Source: CAZKWG01 sp964615375 (GTDB lineage: Bacteria; Myxococcota_A; UBA796; CAZKWG01). Taken from it: 64,000 nt of DNA. The notes under the pieces were generated by a model. It was not told the origin of the DNA. It did not search any database and saw nothing but the letters and a program-made list of their open reading frames with translations. Positions 28,811 through 36,706 of this stretch are shown piece by piece. Numbering within the stretch: position 1 is the stretch's first letter; every line of letters begins with the position of its first letter. The DNA is taken from NCBI GenBank assembly GCA_964615375.1, contig CAZTOW010000037.1, forward strand, positions 1-64,000, in the 5' to 3' direction. Made by a program: the position numbers and the translations under genes.

Positions 28811-29446
28811 TCAGGTCCACGCCTTCGTGTCCGTCATCCGGTCGCCCTTGACCTGCTCCTGCTCGTCGATGGCGGAGAGCGTGCGGCGCGTCATCTCCTG
28901 GACCACGTCGTCGTGCGACTGCCCCTGCGCGCGCAGGGCCGCGTACCCGCGCCCGGGGCTCGGCGAGCCGGCGGTGGAGTCGCTCTTGTCGTCGCCACCC
29001 TGGGTGCCCGAGGTCTTGCTCTGGCTGTTCTGGGAGTTGTCGTCCCAGGCGTTCTGGGTGGGGCGGTCGTTGCCGCCGGGGCCGTAGCCGCCCTCGTAGC
29101 CGCCCGACATGCGGTGGAAGACCATCGCCTCCGCGGCGCGCGCCTCGCGCTCCTCCTCGTCCCGACCGTGGTGCCCGCCCGAGCCGCCCGAGCGCATCAG
29201 GTGGTGGCGCTCGTGGGCGTAGAGGGCGGCGTCCTCGGCGCGCGAGGCGTTGAAGCTGTCGCCCACGATGATGGAGCGATCCACGGTCATGGCGCGCGCG
29301 CCCAGCGCCTTCAGCGCGCGGCTGGCGACCGGGCCCTTGAAGACCTCTCCGCCGCCGGGCATGGAGACGCGGCTCAGCTGGCTGCGGTCGAGCCGGGAGG
29401 CGAGCTTGTTCGCAGTTCCGACGCCTGGGGTGCCGTTACGCGCCAT
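28811..29446 (-). CDS. eCIS-core DUF4157 metallopeptidase-like protein
   Basis: A 211-residue protein with the DUF4157 core: ALGARAMTVDRSIIVGDSF followed by YAHERHHLMRSGG. H78-E79-x-x-H82 forms an HExxH zinc site. DUF4157 is the 'eCIS core' domain linked to injected toxins, or acts as a protease/adaptor. The C-terminal ~110 residues are low-complexity (Gly, Ser, Asp, Gln) and flexible, ending in a short helical part. There is no separate toxin domain, so this is either an adaptor or a minimal effector. The start follows CGGAGCTCCC. Confidence 0.8.
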   Translation of the reverse strand: MARNGTPGVGTANKLASRLDRSQLSRVSMPGGGEVFKGPVASRALKALGARAMTVDRSIIVGDSFNASRAEDAALYAHERHHLMRSGGSGGHHGRDEEEREARAAEAMVFHRMSGGYEGGYGPGGNDRPTQNAWDDNSQNSQSKTSGTQGGDDKSDSTAGSPSPGRGYAALRAQGQSHDDVVQEMTRRTLSAIDEQEQVKGDRMTDTKAWT

Positions 29447-29479
29447 GGGAGCTCCGAGGGCGGAAGCCCGGGACAGATC

Positions 29480-30658
29480 TCATCCAGGAAAGTCTACCAT
29501 CGATCCGCCCTCCGTTGCGTCCTTCCCGCAACGACGCTGGATGAGATCCTCCAAGATGTCGGTTGTGCGCACCAGATCCGCGATGGCGACGTGCTCGTCG
29601 GGTCGGTGGGCCACGTCGATGGAGCCGGGCCCGAAGATCAGGCTGCGCACGCCGAGGCGCGCGAGGTTGCCCCCGTCGGTGGCGAAGGGGACCGCCCCCG
29701 CCGCCCCAGCGCAGGCGTGGGGGCGCAGGAGGCGCTCCAGCGGGGTGTCCTCCTCGGTGAGCAGGGGAGGCGCCAGGTGCAGGGGGCTGAGCCGGGCCCC
29801 GCCGCCCCAGGCGCGCGCTTCGTCGTCCACGCGGGCGATGGCGTGGGCGAAGCGGGCGATCAGGGCGTCGATGTCCTGGCCGGGCAGGGGGCGCACGCCC
29901 AGCCGGATGACGCAGCGGTCGGGGACGATGTTGACCGCGGCGCCGCCCTCGATGGTGCCCACGTTCATGACCGGCCAGGGGCTCTCCAGCACGCCCTCGA
30001 AGGCGCGCTCCGCCCGGAGCTCCGACTCCAGCGCCCAGAGCGCGTCCAGCGCGCGGCTGGCGACCCGGATGGCGCTCGCCCCGAGCTCGGGCCGGGAGGA
30101 GTGGGCGGGCACGCCCGAGCAGCGCACCTCCAGGGTCAGGTGCCCGGGGTGCATGCGGCAGACCCGGAAGTCGGTGGGCTCGCCGATGACCGCGAGCGAG
30201 GGCAGGGGGCGCCCCTCGAGCTGGGTGGCCAGGGCGGCGGAGCCCTTGCAGCCCACCTCCTCGTCGTGCGTCCAGACCAGGACCAGCTCCCGGCGCAGGC
30301 GCGAGAGGTCCACCCGGGCGGCGGCCTCGACGGCGGAGGCGATGAAGCCCTTCATGTCGCAGGCGCCGCGGGCGTAGACGCGCCCGTCGCGCTCGGTCAG
30401 GCGGAAGGGGTCCGAGCTCCAGGGCTGGCCTTCGGTGGGCACCACGTCCATGTGCCCGCTGAGCACGAGCCCGTCTTCGCCCGCGGGGCCGGCGCTGGCG
30501 ACCACGTTGTGCTTGCCGGGGCTGGTCTCGAAGCGCTCCACCCGGAAGCCGCTGGCCTCGGCGCGCTCGGCCAGCCAGGCGGCCATCTCGGTCAGGGGCT
30601 GGTCGCTGACGGTGGGGAAGGCGACCAGGCGCGAGAGGGTGTCAAGCACCGCCGTCAT
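29480..30658 (-). CDS. M20-family deacylase, acetylornithine deacetylase-like
   Basis: A 392-residue zinc amidohydrolase. Metal and catalytic residues are present in order: SGHMDVVP (~68), GACDMKG (~98), THDEEVGC (~130), GEPTDFRV (~158) and the C-terminal DVAHRPDEHV. This pattern is that of ArgE, which removes acetate from N-acetylornithine, though substrate cannot be fixed by sequence alone. It lies inside the eCIS minus arm and its start overlaps the end of the upstream gene by 17 bases, so it is translated with eCIS genes. No other arginine gene is near. Confidence 0.85.
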   Translation of the reverse strand: MTAVLDTLSRLVAFPTVSDQPLTEMAAWLAERAEASGFRVERFETSPGKHNVVASAGPAGEDGLVLSGHMDVVPTEGQPWSSDPFRLTERDGRVYARGACDMKGFIASAVEAAARVDLSRLRRELVLVWTHDEEVGCKGSAALATQLEGRPLPSLAVIGEPTDFRVCRMHPGHLTLEVRCSGVPAHSSRPELGASAIRVASRALDALWALESELRAERAFEGVLESPWPVMNVGTIEGGAAVNIVPDRCVIRLGVRPLPGQDIDALIARFAHAIARVDDEARAWGGGARLSPLHLAPPLLTEEDTPLERLLRPHACAGAAGAVPFATDGGNLARLGVRSLIFGPGSIDVAHRPDEHVAIADLVRTTDILEDLIQRRCGKDATEGGSMVDFPG

Positions 30659-31508
30659 CGGGCTCCTCCGCGCGCGAGCGGCGACGCTGGGCCTGGGCGC
30701 GCTCCTGGGGGGCGAGCTCGGTCTGCTGGTCCTCCTCCTCTTCCTCCTCCTCGTCCTCCTCTTCGTCCTCGCCCTCCGTCGTGGCGGCGCGCTCCTCCGC
30801 GGGCTGGGCGCCGGACTTCGCGGCCTTCTCCTCGTCCTCGCCCTCGCCCTCTTCCTCCCACCAGTCGCGGCGGCGGCGCCGGCGGGCGCGGAGCGGGGGA
30901 GACTCGTGGAACTCGTCGTTCAAGGCGAGGATCTGGTCGGCGATGGCCAGCGCCGCGGGGAGGGGGCAGCTGGGGAGCGCGCCCTCGTCGAGGGCCTGGG
31001 GGAGCTCGGCCGGGTAGCCCCCGGGCTGCTTCTCCTCGGCCTCCATCTGCGCGCGCACCTGCTCGGGGACGGTGTCGTAGGCGGCCTGCTCCGCGCCCAG
31101 CGCGCGCTCCAGGAGCTGCGCGCCACGGGAGAGGTTGCCGCGGCACATCGCCTCCGCCGCCTCCTTGAAGAAGCGCGCCGCCTCGTGCCAGCGCGTGGGG
31201 TCGGGGACGTGGAAGCCCTCGGTGCCGCGGGCGACCTGCCGGAACCAGGAGCGGACGTGCTTGAACTGCTCGTGCTCCTTCTCCTGGATGCTGCGCATGA
31301 TCCGCAGGCGCTCACAGATGAAGCCCAGCAGGTTGTCGCGCATCTGCGAGGCGGCCCCGCTCTTGCCCATGCTCTGATTGCCGAGCTGCTTGCGGATCCG
31401 GGAGATCTGACGGCTCTGCTGGTCGCCCGAACCATGGGCGCCAGCCAGGGAGCGCAGCCGCCGCGACGGCCCGCCGGACGATGAGGGCTTCTTCGTGAGG
31501 GATCGCAT
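30642..31508 (-). CDS. eCIS-linked protein with basic head, helical core and acidic tail
   Basis: A 288-residue protein, not recognised. Residues 1-45 are Ser/Arg-rich and basic. The core (~55-205) is helical and globular-looking (LLGFICERLRIMRSIQEKEH, then WHEAARFFKEAAEAM). After an Arg run (RARRRRRRDWWEEE) comes an extreme Glu/Asp tail (EDEEEDEEEEEEED) and a final mixed helix. It is the first gene of the eCIS minus arm and overlaps the deacylase gene. The acidic tail might chaperone a basic partner such as the Arg-rich giant of the plus arm; that is speculation. Confidence 0.65.
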   Translation of the reverse strand: MRSLTKKPSSSGGPSRRLRSLAGAHGSGDQQSRQISRIRKQLGNQSMGKSGAASQMRDNLLGFICERLRIMRSIQEKEHEQFKHVRSWFRQVARGTEGFHVPDPTRWHEAARFFKEAAEAMCRGNLSRGAQLLERALGAEQAAYDTVPEQVRAQMEAEEKQPGGYPAELPQALDEGALPSCPLPAALAIADQILALNDEFHESPPLRARRRRRRDWWEEEGEGEDEEKAAKSGAQPAEERAATTEGEDEEEDEEEEEEEDQQTELAPQERAQAQRRRSRAEEPDDGGA

Positions 31509-31642
31509 TGCCGGACTCTACCACCCCTTGACCCGCCCGCGCGCGCCCTGGTAGGGTCTCAAGCCTCGGGAGTCGCCCGCACGCTGAACCGCACGCTGCT
31601 CGCCGCGGGCGACCTGTCCCGGACATGTCCACAAGGAGTCGT
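31509..31642. promoter_or_regulatory. Divergent control region of the eCIS locus
   Basis: This 134-base gap separates the two eCIS arms. CTACCA (31518-31523) and TGGTAG (31549-31554) form an inverted repeat around TTGACC (31528-31533), which with TAGGGT (31552-31557, 18-base spacer) could be a plus-strand promoter. Further down TGTCC-C-GGACA-TGTCC (31615-31630) makes two overlapping palindromes, including GGACATGTCC, just before the AAGGAG ribosome site. Both look like operators for the whole locus. Confidence 0.5.
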
Positions 31643-32083
31643 ATGGATCCTCGGCATCGCCTTCACCGCGCCATCCTGGGGGACTCCGTGGTCGTCGAGC
31701 GACCCGGCACCCAGCGCATCGCGGCGCGCGCGGTGGTGCCGGAGAAGAAGGAGCTGGTGCACAAGCACCGCGAGCCGATGAAGATCTCGGTTCGCAATAC
31801 GAAGATCCGCGTCACTCCCGAGCCGAACGCTCCCCAGCTCATCCGCATCGTCCGCAAGCCCTATGTGCAGGAGACCACCCGCGGGAAGAAGGTGAAGCTG
31901 GAGAAGATGGAGCTCACCAAGCGCGAGCGCGTGCTGGTGGGCGAGGAGCTCCGGCTCGCCCGCGAGGCGGTGCGCAAGGAGGAGCGTCCGCGCCCCACCG
32001 TGCGCACCCGCGTCGGCGACCGCCCCCGCCCCGATCTGCGCGGCTGGCTCGCCATGGCGGCGGTCAAGAAGGAGGCGGTCTGA
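31643..32083 (+). CDS. Basic protein at the head of the eCIS plus arm
   Basis: A 146-residue, very basic protein (many KK, RR and KRER stretches; for example TTRGKKVKLEKMELTKRER). No fold or family is recognised. I chose the ATG at 31643 because AAGGAG lies four bases upstream; an earlier in-frame ATG at 31625 lacks a site. The next gene, the cap, starts in its stop codon (TGATG), so the two are strictly coupled. It may be a small assembly protein of the particle. Confidence 0.65.
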   Translation: MDPRHRLHRAILGDSVVVERPGTQRIAARAVVPEKKELVHKHREPMKISVRNTKIRVTPEPNAPQLIRIVRKPYVQETTRGKKVKLEKMELTKRERVLVGEELRLAREAVRKEERPRPTVRTRVGDRPRPDLRGWLAMAAVKKEAV

Positions 32084-32919
32084 TGGAGGGCCTGAGCGCG
32101 CCGGTCACGGGTCCGTTCTCCGGGCGCAGCATCATCGGCGAGGTGACCGAGGCGCTGCACAAGTTCCTGCTGGACGGGTACAACCTGAGCCCGCAGATCC
32201 CCCGCTTCGAGGAGGATCTCAAGTTCGTCCCGAAGGACCGCGAGGAGGTGGTCTACATCTACATGTACCGCCTCGCGCAGAACCCGAACCTCCAGAACAC
32301 GAAGCGCCCGCGGGTCGCGCCGGTCTTCGTGAACGACGACCCGGAGGACGGGGGTGAGGTCTTCTTCCATCGGCCGCCCGTGCTGATGGACCTCTTCTAC
32401 CTGATCATGTGCCACTCGAAGTTCCGCTCGGACGCCGAGCGGCTGCTCGGGTGGACCGTGTTGCGCCTCCACGAGGCCACGCACCTGATCTATCGGCCGC
32501 GGCGCTTCCATCTCCCCGATGGGCGCGAGATCGACAGCCTCGGGCGCCCCTACGACGTCGGCGCGAGCCCCAAGGACGAGAACCTCTTCATGGAGAAAGT
32601 CTCGCTGGCGCTCGTGGACGACCTGACCGTAGGTGACGCGATCAACCTGTTCAATTTGTTCGAGGCTCCTTACCGGCCCTTCCTCACCTACCGGGCGAGG
32701 GTGGCGCTGGACGGGGGTCTTGTGGCAAGCTCCGGCGGGACGGGGGTCCAACTGTCTCGCCTGGGTCAGATGGAGCGCCCGGATACTCGAAAGAACCTCG
32801 AGTCACCCAACGGGCGGATCATCGCGGGTCGGGCCACGACCGTCCCGAAGACGCCCCCAGGGCCCAAGGCCCACTTCATCCGTCGTAAAATCGAAGCTGA
32901 TCCTGACACGGAGGATTGA
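32083..32919 (+). CDS. DUF4255 (Pvc16/Afp16-like) tail terminator
   Basis: A 278-residue protein. The N-terminal ~180 residues (IIGEVTEALHKFLLDGYNLS, then VYIYMYRLAQNPNL, MDLFYLIMCHS, RLLGWTVLRLHEATHLI) have the DUF4255 pattern of the protein that caps the distal end of the tube and sheath and sets their final length. The tail (~205-278) is Pro/Arg-rich and flexible. It overlaps the upstream gene by one base and precedes sheath 1 by eight bases, the order seen in many eCIS loci. Confidence 0.85.
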   Translation: MEGLSAPVTGPFSGRSIIGEVTEALHKFLLDGYNLSPQIPRFEEDLKFVPKDREEVVYIYMYRLAQNPNLQNTKRPRVAPVFVNDDPEDGGEVFFHRPPVLMDLFYLIMCHSKFRSDAERLLGWTVLRLHEATHLIYRPRRFHLPDGREIDSLGRPYDVGASPKDENLFMEKVSLALVDDLTVGDAINLFNLFEAPYRPFLTYRARVALDGGLVASSGGTGVQLSRLGQMERPDTRKNLESPNGRIIAGRATTVPKTPPGPKAHFIRRKIEADPDTED

Positions 32920-32927
32920 GAGGTCCC

Positions 32928-34730
32928 ATGGAATACCATACCCCAGGTGTGTACATCCGCGAGGTCGATTCCGGTCCCAAGCCGATCACCTCCGTCTCCA
33001 CCAGCGTCCCGGGCTTCCTGGGGCTCTTCGAGTACAAGCCGCCGCACGACTCGGTCGCCGTGACCGCGACGGACGGCACCCGCAAGCTCCGCGGCAAGCT
33101 CCCGCCCGCGCTGCTCGGCCTCAATGGTGAGGTCCGTGGCGACGCCAAGGAGGCCGCCACGGCGCTCGTCGAGGCCTTCAAGTTCAAGCGCGCCCAGGTG
33201 CGCGACGTCCGCAAGTACATGGAGGTCCGCGGCGCGCCCAAGACCGGCGCCAAGGCCCCCAAGTTCGAGCCGGGCACCAAGGGCCGCATCAAGGTCAGCT
33301 ACGAGGAGAAGTCCATCGAGGTGGCGCAGGTCATCATGGATGATCGCGGCGTGTTCGTGACCACGAACGACGCGCTCATCAACGAGACCCTCGACCAGAT
33401 CGATCAGGCCTTCGCGCTCCCCGCGCCGGTGCCCAAGAGCGCCGCGGACGTGCTCGAGGTCTACGGCTACTCGTTCAGCGGCGCCGAGGGCACCGCGCTC
33501 AAGAGCGAGTACTCGATCCCGCCGGTGGCCGTCACCAACAAGGCCGAGTTCTTCCGCTGGCTCCAGAGCTTCTTCGCCCAGTACCTGCTCGAGACCCGCC
33601 CGGTCGAGGAGCTGGTGGGCCAGAGCTTCGACGACGCCGACGAGGCGGCGGACGCGGTGTTCGAGGCGCTCGGTCGTGACGAGGCCCTGAAGCAGGAGTT
33701 CCGCGAGTTCCTCTCGCAGCCCTCCGTCTTCAACTTCGTGAGCTCGGTCAACGGGTTCTACGACAACGGCGGCGGCAAGTGCTACGTCTACCTCATGGGC
33801 ATGGGAGACATGGAGCTCTCCATCCGTGAGAACCAGGCGGACAAGCTCGGTCTCTATGCCTTCGACGACATCGACGACATGGCGATCATGGCCGCGCCGG
33901 GCCTGAACGCGAACCAGCAGAAGGAGATGCTGGAGCACTGCGAGCTGCGCAAGGACCGCTTCGCGATCCTCGACGGCCCCATCGTCAGCGACGGCGCCAT
34001 GGACATCCCGGCCTCGCAGAAGGGCTTCGGCGCGATCTACGTGCCCTGGCTCAAGATCACGAAGCCGAGCTGGTTCGTGGGCAGCCAGGACCACATCAAG
34101 GTCACCGGCCCCAACCGCCGCAAGCTGATCAAGTGCGAGCGCAACGAGCTCTTCGTGCCTCCGTCCGGTCACATGGCGGGCATCTACGCCCGCGTGGACA
34201 CCGAGCGCGGCGTGCACAAGGCCCCGGCCAACGAGCTCGTCATGGGCATCACCGGCCTCACCCAGAACATCAACCGCATCGAGCAGGGCCAGTACAACGA
34301 TCGCGGCATCAACGCGATCCGGTCCTTCAAGGATCGCGGCGTCCGCGTCTGGGGCGCGCGCACCCTCGCCACCGCCAACGACCCGAGCTGGAAGTACATC
34401 AACGTGCGCCGCCTGTTCATCATGATCGAGCAGTCGATCATGCTGGGCAGCCAGTGGGCCGTCTTCGAGCCCAACGACCACACGCTGTGGAAGAAGCTGA
34501 CCCGCGACGTCCGCTCCTACCTCATGCGCGTCTGGCGCTCGGGCGCCCTCTTCGGCGCCACGCCGGAGGAGGCCTTCTACGTCAAGTGCGACGAGGAGAC
34601 CAACCCGCGCTACCTCATCGACGCCGGCCAGGTCAACGTGCAGATCGGTATCTGCCCCGTGAAGCCCGCCGAGTTCGTCATCTTCAGCATCGGTCAGTGG
34701 GACGGCGGCGGCCTCATCGAGGAGGTCTGA
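32928..34730 (+). CDS. Contractile tail sheath protein 1 (full-length)
   Basis: A 600-residue sheath subunit. The start EYHTPGVYIREVDSG is the conserved N-terminal arm of phage and eCIS sheaths that links neighbouring subunits. The C-terminal conserved domain runs from ~380 (YVPWLKI, VPPSGHMAGIYARVDTERGV, NDRGINAIRSFKDRGVRVWGARTLA) to the end. Residues ~45-300 are the variable outer insertion. The sheath contracts and drives the tube. Start ATG 32928 follows GAGAGG. A strong terminator follows the gene, so it probably ends a first, heavily expressed transcript. Confidence 0.96.
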   Translation: MEYHTPGVYIREVDSGPKPITSVSTSVPGFLGLFEYKPPHDSVAVTATDGTRKLRGKLPPALLGLNGEVRGDAKEAATALVEAFKFKRAQVRDVRKYMEVRGAPKTGAKAPKFEPGTKGRIKVSYEEKSIEVAQVIMDDRGVFVTTNDALINETLDQIDQAFALPAPVPKSAADVLEVYGYSFSGAEGTALKSEYSIPPVAVTNKAEFFRWLQSFFAQYLLETRPVEELVGQSFDDADEAADAVFEALGRDEALKQEFREFLSQPSVFNFVSSVNGFYDNGGGKCYVYLMGMGDMELSIRENQADKLGLYAFDDIDDMAIMAAPGLNANQQKEMLEHCELRKDRFAILDGPIVSDGAMDIPASQKGFGAIYVPWLKITKPSWFVGSQDHIKVTGPNRRKLIKCERNELFVPPSGHMAGIYARVDTERGVHKAPANELVMGITGLTQNINRIEQGQYNDRGINAIRSFKDRGVRVWGARTLATANDPSWKYINVRRLFIMIEQSIMLGSQWAVFEPNDHTLWKKLTRDVRSYLMRVWRSGALFGATPEEAFYVKCDEETNPRYLIDAGQVNVQIGICPVKPAEFVIFSIGQWDGGGLIEEV

Positions 34731-34762
34731 TCCTCCTCTGAGGGCCCCCCGGCTCTCCCAAC

Positions 34763-34800
34763 GAAGGCGCGGTGTGTGGGTTTCTGCGCACCGCGCCTTC
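34763..34800 (+). terminator. Strong hairpin terminator after sheath 1
   Basis: GAAGGCGCGGTG (34763-34774) pairs perfectly over 12 bases with CACCGCGCCTTC (34789-34800), loop of 14, followed by a pyrimidine tract TCTTCTTCTCTG. It separates sheath 1 from the next gene. Confidence 0.85.
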
Positions 34801-34822
34801 TCTTCTTCTCTGTTAGAGCTGC

Positions 34823-34828
34823 TATACT
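34823..34828 (+). promoter_or_regulatory. -10 box of an internal eCIS promoter
   Basis: TATACT lies 60 bases before the next gene and directly after the terminator. A -35 is weak (TTCTTC region near 34802). The pairing of terminator and -10 box suggests a fresh transcript for the second half of the structural genes. Confidence 0.5.
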
Positions 34829-34887
34829 GAACCCCCCGGCGGATGCCCGCCGATGTTCAAGCTGCACGCGCACATGGAGTGGTCGTC

Positions 34888-35250
34888 ATGGAGCTCAAGA
34901 CCGAGTACGAGTTCACCCTTCCCCGTGGCTATGTGGACAAGGACGGGACCCTCCACCGCGAAGGCGTCATGCGCCTCGCGAACGCCAAGGACGAGATCGT
35001 CCCGCTGAACGACATGCGCGTGCAGCGCAACCGCGCCTACCTGATCATCGTCCTCCTGAGCCGCGTGATCACCCGCCTCGGCTCGCTGGCCGAGGTCAAC
35101 ACCGGCATCATCGAGAACCTCTTCGCCAGCGACCTTCGCTTCCTGGAGGAGATGTACAACCGGATCAACGAGGACGAGGCCACCGTGCAGGTGACCTGCC
35201 CCGAGTGCGGCGCGAAGTTCGACAAGGAGTTCGGACGCCTGGGGGAATAG
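34888..35250 (+). CDS. Tail-assembly-chaperone-like protein with zinc-ribbon end
   Basis: A 120-residue protein that resembles phage tail assembly proteins placed near the tube gene: TEYEFTLPRGYVDKDG, then LNDMRVQRNRAYLIIVLLSR and NLFASDLRFLEEMYNRINE. The last residues hold a CPECG knuckle. ATG 34888 follows GGAG. In phages such chaperones coat the tape measure during tail growth. The last codons before its stop are GGG GAA TAG within GGGGGAA, and the DUF6760 frame runs in -1 past this point, so a frameshift fusion is possible. Confidence 0.7.
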   Translation: MELKTEYEFTLPRGYVDKDGTLHREGVMRLANAKDEIVPLNDMRVQRNRAYLIIVLLSRVITRLGSLAEVNTGIIENLFASDLRFLEEMYNRINEDEATVQVTCPECGAKFDKEFGRLGE

Positions 35251-35408
35251 TCAGCTACCCCTTGGAGAACATCCTCAAGGAGGTAGCGTTCATCGCCTAT
35301 CACTTCCACTGGGACCGGGAAAGCTGCCTGGAGATGTCGCACCGCGAGCGACACGGATGGGTCAAGCAGATCTCTCAGATCAACGAGAAGATCAACGCCG
35401 CGAGGTGA
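35205..35408 (+). CDS. DUF6760 family small eCIS protein
   Basis: The recognisable part is YPLENILKEVAFIAYHFHWD followed by CLEMSHRERHGWV and a short helix, the DUF6760 signature found in eCIS loci. The true start is unclear: no ATG precedes the domain. GTG 35205 (67 residues, AGGTGA ten bases upstream) overlaps the previous gene by 46 bases; TTG 35262 would cut the domain and lacks a ribosome site; and a -1 shift at GGGGGAA (35241-35247) would fuse it to the chaperone-like protein. It precedes sheath 2 by 36 bases. Molecular role unknown. Confidence 0.65.
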   Translation: MRREVRQGVRTPGGIVSYPLENILKEVAFIAYHFHWDRESCLEMSHRERHGWVKQISQINEKINAAR

Positions 35409-35444
35409 GAATTCGCCTCGCGCGCGTCGGTGAGGAGAGAAGAG

Positions 35445-36644
35445 ATGCGGCCGGGCATTCTGATCCAGCACGCCAAGCTCCCGGATCGCTCGAGCGAGCT
35501 CGTCCGGTCCGACATCACGGGCATCCTCGCCTTCATCCCGCCCCAGCGTTGGCCCGAAAACGCCTCGGCGGGGGACTTCTTCGAGATCGTCCTCCGCCGG
35601 GACGGCGATCTCTGGGAGCACCCCTACCGTGAGCTGCTGCACCCCGCGGTGCGGCGGGCGGTCCGCGCCTTCTTCGAGAACGGCGGCGACCAGGCCCACC
35701 TCCTGGCCGTCTGCGTGATGGACGAGGGCGACCTCAAGGCGCCCGCGGGCATCCACGGCGTGCTGGAGCCCCTGCTCAGCCACCTGCGCGCCGACGACGA
35801 CATCGCCCTGCTCATCGTGCCCGAGGCGGCCTACATGCGCTGCGAGCTCGGCCGCGACGGGACGGTGCGTTCGGACGCCGAGGCCATCTACGACGAGCTC
35901 CTGGCTCACTGCCGGGAGATGAGCAACCGCTTCCTGGTCATGGACGCGCCCCGCGCGCTGCACGGCGAGCTGCTGGTGCGCTGGGTGGAGCGCTTCCAGT
36001 CCCGCTACCCGGAGACGCGCTCCTTTGGCGCGCTCTACTACCCCTGGCTCATGCAGGGGGACGAGCTCTTCCCGCCCAGCGGGCCCGTCGCCGGCCTGTT
36101 CGCCCGGGTGGAGCTGGAGCATCGGCCCTTCGGCGTGGTCTGGGCCCCGGCCAACGTGCCGGTGCGCGCCGTGACCCACACCGAGATCGAGCTCGATTGG
36201 AACGAGGCCGGGGCGCTCGCCGAGAAGCACATCAACCCCATCGTGGTGCAGCCGAACCGCGGGGTGGTGGTCTTCGGCGCGCGCACGCTCTCCAAAGAGC
36301 AGGCCTTCCTCCACATCAACAGCCGGCGCATCGTCAACATGGTGGCGGAGCAGCTGCGCCGCGACAACGAGTGGGCGGTCTTCGAGACCAACAACCCGAA
36401 CCTGTGGGCCGTGCTCCAGCGCGACGTGCGCTTCCGGCTCAGCCAGTTCTGGTCGGCCGGGCTGCTGGGCGGCGCCAAGGACGGATCCGAGTACGACGTC
36501 AAGTGCGACACCGAGATCAACCCGCCCCAGCTCCGGGACGCGGGCCACGTCAACGTCCAGGTGCTGCTGCGCCCGATGGGCACGACCGAGCAGATCCGTA
36601 TTGATCTGCGGATCGGCGGCGACGCGCGCGCTTCTGAAGTTTGA
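35445..36644 (+). CDS. Tail sheath protein 2 (short paralogue)
   Basis: A 399-residue second sheath subunit. The C-terminal domain parallels sheath 1 (ALYYPWLM, FPPSGPVAGLFARVELEH, QPNRGVVVFGARTLSKEQ, NEWAVFETNNPNLW), but the N-terminal arm (RPGILIQHAKLPDRSSELVR) is different and the outer insertion is smaller. In Afp and PVC particles extra sheaths form the ring next to the baseplate; that is the likely role. ATG 35445 is chosen because GTGAGGAGAG upstream contains the ribosome site; the GTG at 35430 lies in it. Confidence 0.92.
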   Translation: MRPGILIQHAKLPDRSSELVRSDITGILAFIPPQRWPENASAGDFFEIVLRRDGDLWEHPYRELLHPAVRRAVRAFFENGGDQAHLLAVCVMDEGDLKAPAGIHGVLEPLLSHLRADDDIALLIVPEAAYMRCELGRDGTVRSDAEAIYDELLAHCREMSNRFLVMDAPRALHGELLVRWVERFQSRYPETRSFGALYYPWLMQGDELFPPSGPVAGLFARVELEHRPFGVVWAPANVPVRAVTHTEIELDWNEAGALAEKHINPIVVQPNRGVVVFGARTLSKEQAFLHINSRRIVNMVAEQLRRDNEWAVFETNNPNLWAVLQRDVRFRLSQFWSAGLLGGAKDGSEYDVKCDTEINPPQLRDAGHVNVQVLLRPMGTTEQIRIDLRIGGDARASEV

Positions 36645-36669
36645 TCGCTACCGCGAGCCTTGACCTGTA

Positions 36670-36694
36670 GTATGATCATCCGGGGTAGTCATAC
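36670..36694 (+). promoter_or_regulatory. Inverted repeat before the tube gene
   Basis: GTATGA (36670-36675) and TCATAC (36689-36694) flank 13 bases, in a relatively AT-rich gap preceded by TTGACC (36660-36665). It lies just before the GGAGG site of the tube gene. It could be an operator or an RNA hairpin setting tube output; there is no good -10 at a proper distance. Confidence 0.35.
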
Positions 36695-36706
36695 CGGAGG
36701 TGTGCG

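Noticed and set aside
32766..34481. Minus-strand open frame opposite sheath 1
   Set aside because: Low-complexity His/Val/Asp-rich shadow of the sheath gene.
35430..35444. GTG start for sheath 2
   Set aside because: The codon lies inside the purine-rich ribosome site of the ATG at 35445, which also matches the expected sheath beginning.
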